Shown: piece by piece, positions 51,982-64,000 of the stretch | How the letters are laid out: each line of letters opens with the position of its first letter | Numbering within the stretch: the first letter of the stretch is position 1 | Assembly: GCA_963678705.1 (NCBI GenBank) | Contig: OY783217.1 | Location: forward strand, 7,688,001-7,752,000 | DNA length: 64,000 nt | Source of the DNA: Panorpa germanica | Lineage: Eukaryota; Arthropoda; Insecta; Mecoptera; Panorpidae | Direction: 5' to 3' | Position numbers and translations under genes: made by a program | Notes under the pieces: generated by a model | The model's database searches: none | The model's input: the letters and a program-made list of their open reading frames with translations, nothing else | What the model was told of the DNA's origin: nothing

Positions 51982-53024
51982 CTATGATGAATAAAATTTC
52001 TCCAATTCGTTATTTTTTGGTTTTAAAATGCATTTGTCATTCAAATTTATAACCCATCCAGGATTTAAACCAGTAAATATTTGACGGGGGTCCTTCCGCA
52101 TTGTTAACATTTCATAATCTGGAGAATCTTCAATTTTTGGTAAAACATATCCATACTTTTGTGCTAATACAAGCCTTTCTTCACTGATTTTTTCAGGATC
52201 AGCTAAATAACCACGGTTTTGTGCGGATGTATAATAGTCTATAGCATCTGCGGGAGGCATCATCCTCCTGGGGATAGGTTCTCCTTTCTTGAAAAACTTT
52301 TCTGGATTAATTACAGCCCATAAACTGTGTGGGTCGTAATAAGCAGTAGTAATGACTCCACCATTTCTTTCAACTGCTGCGATAACAGCTTCAGTTGCCC
52401 ATTGTACCTCCAAATTAACTTTACTATTAAATATATCAGCACCTTCGTCAGTTAGGTTCACTCCGAAATGATGACTATCAGGACGGATGCTGTACAAACC
52501 CGTATTAACCAATGCTGTTAAATCAATTGGCTTTGAAATATCAATACGGTTTGTATCGATCATTTTCTGAAGTTTTAGCATTGATAAAGGTGGGTACTGT
52601 CTCCGCAAACTGAAATATTAAATAGTATACATAACACTTAAAATAGTTTTAACAAAGTTGATCAGCATATTTGTAAGTTGATACATACTGGTGACCCTTA
52701 TAATAAGGTTCATATGAAAACCTTAGGTAAAATGGTGTGTTGCCTGTTTCATATCCCAGTCTCATATAGTTTTGACGTTGACCAGAACCCTTATTACCAG
52801 CACCATGTTTATCACCCCCGTGTTGTGCTCGTCCTCTTTTTTTCTATTAGAACGATTTATTAGCAAGAATATAATTAATTATAATTTAAAATAGAATAAA
52901 CTTAACATAACCTAAATCTTACGTTCATTTTAGAGCCAGGATTATCTCTTATATTTGCTAGAGACACTCTAGGCAATGCACGCATTATGTGCCAGGCTTT
53001 TTCAGCGGTGCTTTTTGATGCCAT
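51982..53024 (-). CDS. mRpL15: Mitochondrial large ribosomal subunit protein L15
   Basis: Structural protein of the mitochondrial 39S ribosomal subunit (bacterial L15 family). Three exons on the - strand: 52923-53024, 52689-52843, 51982-52609; 294 aa, against 296 aa in human. The N-terminus carries ALPRVSLANIRDNPGSK, then the rRNA-binding L15 signature KRGRAQHGGDKHGAGNKGSG, then FYLRFSYEPYYKGH; the large last exon has the mitochondrial-specific extension ending in ELEKFYSS. Start ATG at 53024 is the only one in frame with the signature. It is head to head with mib1, 516 bp away, an arrangement that could mean a shared promoter. Confidence 0.95.
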
Positions 53025-53540
53025 GTTTATTATTTATAAATTTTTCTTTAAATATTTTAAATTATATACTCTTGTTAAACAATCTGCAAACTGCTGCAAA
53101 CATTATAAACTAGGCGAAACCAGGCGAAACTGGCTGAAACTTAGCTATTGGCTATGATACACGGATACACCAGAGACACCGGACAAAGGTAAAAGAGTCA
53201 AGTATTTTTTAATAATATATTAGTTTATGATTATTTATGTGCATTGATTATTAAATTATTGATATAAAACAAGACAGTTTTATATATATAGTATAACAAA
53301 CATGAAAATTAAGTTAATCCAAAAAAGTTATAACATAATATATTTCCTATACAGTTGTATTTAAATGTGCGCCACTGACATAAGATGTCAAACGTCTTCA
53401 TGCCAACACAAAAGATTAAATACCATATCTGACCCTTTCATACTATTATAAACATGACAGTTTTGTTTACGTTGGCTGCGCCCATTGTTACATTTTAATC
53501 TTTTTTGTTATTTTTATGTTAAAACTTATATTATAATCTG
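53025..53540. promoter_or_regulatory. Divergent promoter region between mRpL15 and mib1
   Basis: A 516-bp gap between divergent start codons of two housekeeping or developmental genes. AT-rich with no obvious TATA box at the right spacing; start sites are probably dispersed. Confidence 0.45.
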
Positions 53541-58470
<4,930 letters not shown>

Positions 58471-60233
58471 TTTATAACAATTAATATATTTGAACATTGA
58501 ACGAACGTTAAGAAACTATGTTCCAATTTAAATGATTATATTTAGATTTTATATTACACATATATCAGTAAAATCTAATCTTAACAATAAATAATTTTAA
58601 TGTGTTGAATATTGAAGGCCTAAAGAAATAATATTTATTAATCGAACACTATATAATTACAATTTCTTTCAGATTAATGTAGTTATGACAATATCTTATG
58701 ACAAAATTTTAGGGAAAGGTATACTTGCATACGGATATTAGATATTCTTAAAATATAATGAAATATAGAGGAAGGTTTTAAATCCTAACATCTAAGAAGT
58801 TAACATATCTCAAGAGATTTTATTATTATCGGAATTAGATTGATGGTCAAAATAAATAAGCAAATTGTCTCAAGGTATGTAATTCTAAATTCGACATTGA
58901 CAACATGCGATCGTGTACAAATGGACTAATAAATTAAACTAGAAAAGGCAGTTATTTTCATAAATATAATTGTTTTTTTTATATATTATATATAATTATT
59001 TACTAGATACAATGTTGAACTTATTATATTTACTCAAATTATTCAAGAGTTAACTAATTAATTAGGAATTGTTTTTATTGGAATTGAAACATTGCTTCTT
59101 AATAATTGAATATACAAAATTAAAGAAATTTATATTATTATCAATCTTATTTAATCTTTAACCTGTTTATTATAGTTTATGAAATATTTTGTTATAAAAA
59201 TGATTGCACATGTATAGATAGATGAAAATACATTAAACAACATTTAAATATTTCCTTTTTTTTAATTTTGAAAACCAGATCTCTATCCCTTGACAAAGCA
59301 CAACCCTTTTTCCATTCCTTCTTTTATAAAAATAAAAATTTAATTTGATGATTTACAGAATTTACGTATTATTATATAAAGACTTACCAGTGTCGGTCTT
59401 AATAGAAAGTATAATAAACTGATTTTTTGACTTGCTAAATTAATATTTAAATAAAAAAAGATTGTTTGAGGAACTACTAAGAACTTGCTAGAAATCTGAT
59501 GAGATGATATATATAACGTGGCGAGCAGAAGGTCGATAATTAATTCCATCAGTTCATAAAGATAGTCAGTTATAAATAAATCATTATTAATACGAAGAAC
59601 ATGTCACGCAATGAGATAGTTAGATGCGCTAGCACATTAACCAGAATTTCAAATTAATTCGGATTATTTTTAATTTAATGATATATATGGGCCCCGAAAA
59701 TTATTTATGGCCCTATTGAAACTCTGCGAGCCGGTTACGTATAATAATTTTAAAAAAAATGCTTGTATTACCAATATTTTATTTATTTATGTAAGTAACA
59801 ATACATTATATATGAATGATAACAGTATGTTTTTGTTAATACATTTGTATATAATATAACAATATAGAGTACAAAGTAGTTATAAATATGTAACAAATAT
59901 CGAATGATGAATTATTAATTATATTGGTTTTATGAAATTTAATAAATATTAAGATTAATTAATAAATTATTAGAGTTAAGGAATATGTACCAATAAATAT
60001 TATTAAAATATAAAATATAATATAAAATAAATTAAGTTTGTTTAAATTAAATGTTACAATAAGTTAATATTATTATTTTATTTAAAATTATATAACTTCT
60101 AAAAATAGTATATAAAAAGCATCAATATATTTTTATAAAAAATAAAATAATTAAATAGCTATAAAAAAGTTATTGAAAATCTTGAATTATTTATACAAAA
60201 ACTAATATAAAAATATATCCATATTCCTTAAAT
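58471..60233. other. AT-rich spacer between convergent genes mib1 and kleisin
   Basis: A 1.76-kb gap between two 3' ends. An AATAAA near 58588 probably belongs to mib1. The rest is very AT-rich with no gene or recognisable element. Confidence 0.55.
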
Positions 60234-63200
60234 TTATTTACTACTTTCTTTAAATAATTGCCTTTGTTCCATTATCAAAGGACCAGGACGTATATCTATA
60301 ATTTCAGTCTGTTCGGTTTTAACTTTTATCAAACCCCCACAAATTAGATCTGAAACACAAATTAATTGAATAATAATAAATACCTCTTTATATGCATTTT
60401 AGCTTTAGCTACACTAGCTACTAACATATATTTTTGTTCTATGTTATTACCGAGAATACTTCGAAAACATGTAGCTGCCGCCAGTCTATTATTTTCCTTT
60501 GGATTGCATAAAGTATGCATATTGGTAGGGCGAACTTTTTGAATCCACAATGTTTGAAGCCTTTTCATAGTTCCTTTTTTACCCCATTGTTCTCTATAAT
60601 ATATTTCAGAATAAAAGAAAAATTAAATAACCAATTATTTTTCATTATTCCTATTATATTTGAAACGTTCTAAAAACAAACCTCATCTGATCATTATCTG
60701 CAGCATTATATTCAGTAATCTTCTCCAGAATATCAGGCCTTGGTGCTGCTTTTGGTGTTGGAGGAAGAGGACACTCCACCTAAGTAAAAATAAATTCATT
60801 ATTTGGCATTTATTATATTTGTTACATGTTCTTAAATATAAATTTACCTCTTGGACGGGTAAAGCCATTATTTCTAGAACCTCTGGTACGGTTTCCAGCG
60901 CCTCTGGTATCAGAGGAGTTTTATCTGGGACCATAGACTCAAGTCTAATATTTGAAAGTGTAGCAGAAGGTATATTTCTAGTCAATAAATATAATTATAT
61001 TATTAAATTTATTCTGCTTTACTATGAAAAAACAGTAAAATTATTATCTTTACCCAGTATTGTCGCGTAAGTTACTAGCCGTTGCTGATGCCATTCCTCC
61101 AATCGATGTTGTAATATCACTTTCTATACCCAAAATCTTATTCAATATTATCCTTTCAGAAGATGATTCTGGTTTAGCTTTGGGGGCAAATAAATCTGCA
61201 AGTTCTGTTATACGAAACCTAAAATAAATTGTTTATTTAAAAAAAAGAAAGAGAAAAATTATTTTATACAATATTAATAAAAAGCAAAATATACTTATGC
61301 GATGGTCTTTTAAACAAAACATCAGGTAATACACGTATGCGTTTTGGGACAACAATATCTTCATAAGCGGTCTAAAATATAAAAAAAATATTTAGGTTTC
61401 GTTTATATAATTATTAATCGAAATTATTGTTTCACTTGCGTGTTAATTACCTGGCATCTCAGATGAATTAAGGGTTGAATAGCTCTCTTCATATGTTCAC
61501 TAGATATTATTATCCTTTTATCAACAATGAGTTTTCTCTTAGATTTACCTTTCTTTCCTTCAGTAATATTTATTGGTGATTTTAACTGTATTTCAGAAAA
61601 TACCTGCAGATTGTTTAATTGAATTAATAAGTTTAATTAATTATATTGTTTGTTAAATTAAATTATAATTTAATCGCGTTTTATTTGTGTAATAACAAAA
61701 AAGAAAATATTGAATATGAGGAAGAAATATTAAATTTACTTGAGTTAATGGTCTGTTCCTGTTTAGAGTTTCCTCAGCAATGTTTATAGTTGGAATAATA
61801 ACAGCAGTTTCTGTAGGCATGGCTGCTTCATTTTCTGCAGGGGTACTTTGAGCTAAAGGTGCTTGCCTTACTTTATCTTCGGTAATATCACTTCGCCTGC
61901 CAATTATAGAAAAAGTATTTATTTGTTTAAAATTATTATATATATATAGACTTTGAAATGAAATAATTTTATCCAAACCTAGGATCAGCAGTGGGTGTAA
62001 TGGCATATAGTGGGTTCTGTGCATTTATATTAGTGATTGCAGAATGGACATCTCCAGCAGCAAGGTCACTGTAATCACAGTAAATATAATAAACATGTAA
62101 AACCGTAAATCTTAATTATGTATTTATTTTGAAAAATTTACATATGTTTCAAAGTGTTTTTCAAAAACATGAATTTTGCCAATAACGAATTTTTTTGAAT
62201 TATAACAAAGATATAAGTTTTGAGCGGTGATCACATTAAACATAATTAACAGTGATAAAATATTTTAAACGTAAAGTAACATTGATCTTATAAGAGTATT
62301 TTATGGCGCCTGTATTCTAGCAACATTGTGAACACAGAACTGTAAACATTGTGAGATTTATAATCTAAACTTTCTATATATCAAGTATATAAATATAGCT
62401 AATATATATGGGGTGTAAATTAAATTTAATTAGATATTTGAATCTTTGTAACAGGGTTATGCTAAGACTGCTTTCCTAAAATAAATTACTACATATAATT
62501 TTTAACTCCATTTGCTCTACCATTGAGCATTTTTCTCACAAGAGGTACCTAATATTCCATATTAGTTAATATTCGTTTCTTGTATCCTACATTAATTGAA
62601 ACCCACCAATAAAAGATTGTCTATGCTTTAATATTTTCTGTTGAAATTAATAAACTAAATACTTACTTAGATCTGCCTAAAACTGTAACTGCAGTGATGT
62701 CAGCTGAATCTCCTTTTTGTTGGTCTATTTGCTCTCTGTTATAAAATGTAAAAAAATAATTTAAAACATCAACATCTTTACAGTATAATATCTATCAATT
62801 AAATTTTACCGTGGTTGAGGTGTTTGTATTTTATCGCCATGCACAGGTGCTTCATTCTCTTCTTCAATTGGAAGCAGAACTGGGCCACCTTAAGAAAAAG
62901 TGTTTTAAAATTTATAAATGACAAATATAAATCTTCGTTGTACATATTATAAAAAATAAATTGTAAATTCTAATTCTCGGTATAGAAACAAACTTAAGTG
63001 AAAATAGTACCGAATAGACGACACGACAAAGCCTTAAAACATTAATTTTTGAAAGTATGTATCCATTTTTAGAAATTTGAAATTGCGAAGAATCAAACCA
63101 ACATAATTTGTAGTGTATTTCAACCGGGAATTTGAATTTTCTTAAATAAAGTTGAGAAATTAATATATCCATATAAACACAAATGTAGCATTTAAGTGAC

Positions 63201-64000
63201 TTTAATTTAACATATACATGATGTAAATGCAATGCATCTGTGTTTAGTGCGATAATTCTCCAATTACCAAATCCCAACATAGATTCCATTTGATTTAGAT
63301 CTAGAGGCAAATCATCGGTAACAAAGGTTTCCTGAAAATACAATTTTTGTAATATTTTATAAATTTTAAATAATTTATTCTAAAATGCAGATATTTGCAA
63401 TTTACTTGTTCCACAACATTGACAACTTCTTTCAGTGTTATAGCTTCAAAATCTTGAACAGGATGAGCTGCTAGGGCTCTCTCCATCTGTAAATTAATAT
63501 TATAAGTAAAACACATGTTTAAATGTAAACCGTTCAAACATAAATCGTTGAAATAAATTCTTTACCTCTTCCAGAGAAATAGGCGGAATTTCTATTAAAA
63601 AATGTGCAGCCTGTTCTGCAACCTCTGCTTCTTTTGCTGTTTTAGTTTTTTTGCGGGCAATATTTCCTACAACATATAAAATATTTTGTGTTATTTAGTT
63701 AGTTTAATATTTTATGTGGACTGATATGAAATCAAAATACCATTTTCGTCGTCTGATTCACCGACCCTGAAAGAAACATTACATTTATAAATAAATAAAT
63801 TGTAGTAAAGTTAATAATTTACAGGTAAATAAATATGTTACCTTTTACGAACATCTGGAAGTACTATTTTCGGGTGTTTTGGCAAAACTTGTAAAATATC
63901 AGCTAGAAAATAATAAATATGTTGCATAAATATAATTCTATAAACACAATGCCATTAATAAAACATCTTACCCCTTAAATAACTAATTTGTAATTCAAAA
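60234..64000 (-). CDS. Rad21/Rec8-family kleisin (cohesin subunit), 5' end outside window
   Basis: Kleisin that would close a cohesin-type ring by bridging SMC heads. Seventeen exons are visible on the - strand: 63972-64000, 63842-63902, 63741-63766, 63566-63666, 63406-63486, 63268-63331, 62810-62888, 62667-62735, 61979-62068, 61740-61896, 61451-61603, 61295-61371, 61218-61054, 60977-60848, 60779-60682, 60593-60451, 60349-60234 (the last five listed high to low); 545 aa seen, with the N-terminal SMC3-binding domain missing beyond 64000. The central KRKLIVDKRIIISSEHMKRA matches the conserved mid-region of Rad21/Rec8 (KLxxD...I...M). The C-terminal winged helix is recognisable: NRLAAATCFRSIL, then IKVKTEQ and DIRPGP, aligning with the AAAxxFxxxLVL...VKQE...PGP end of REC8/RAD21. 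It is diverged, and the C-terminus looks more like REC8 than RAD21, so a meiotic kleisin is possible but unproven. Confidence 0.72.

Noticed and set aside
60353-60450. Read-through of the kleisin last intron, giving an in-frame ending KMHIKRYLLLFN.
   Set aside because: Splicing at GTAATAAC (60450) to the acceptor at 60350 restores the conserved VKTE...RPGP end expected of the family, so the read-through frame is intronic.

Overview
This window is AT-rich nuclear DNA from an insect. Genes are split by canonical GT-AG introns, one core promoter has a TATA box and an arthropod-type initiator, and the gaps hold insect-style transposon debris (a Jockey-like reverse-transcriptase fragment, a hAT MITE, Tc1/mariner-like MITEs, tRNA-headed SINEs). 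Many introns are only 45-100 bp, but one gene carries introns of 3 to 19 kb. I cannot assign the order from sequence alone. Six complete genes and one partial gene were reconstructed by joining exons by hand; in every complete gene the exon lengths sum to a multiple of three.

Left two thirds (1-42,000): one large gene on the + strand, a scarface-type clip-domain serine protease homolog (1,349 aa, 9 coding exons plus a 5' non-coding exon). Its TATA/Inr promoter is at about 6,276-6,311. The first coding exon (Gly/Ser-rich secreted region) is at 9,835-11,388, a small symmetric clip-domain exon lies alone at 18,153-18,335, and the other seven coding exons cluster at 36,907-41,803. The 18.6-kb intron between exons 3 and 4 is full of mobile-element remnants.

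Right third (42,798-64,000): a compact block of small genes. In order: GDP-L-fucose synthase (-), a DNase II family secreted nuclease (+), a mitochondrial Xaa-Pro aminopeptidase 3-like protein that has lost nearly all its metal ligands (+), mitochondrial ribosomal protein L15 (-), the Notch-ligand E3 ligase mind bomb 1 (+), and a Rad21/Rec8-family kleisin (-) whose 5' end lies beyond position 64,000. Two pairs are head to head (fucose synthase/DNase II, 908 bp apart; mRpL15/mib1, 516 bp apart) and could share promoters.

The genes do not form a single pathway. GDP-fucose synthesis and mind bomb 1 both serve Notch signalling, but linkage here is probably accidental. The most unusual items are an 827-bp terminal-inverted-repeat element flanked by perfect 25-bp direct repeats, the intact but apparently dead aminopeptidase, and a clip-domain exon whose inclusion or skipping would give two or one complete N-terminal clip folds without a frameshift.
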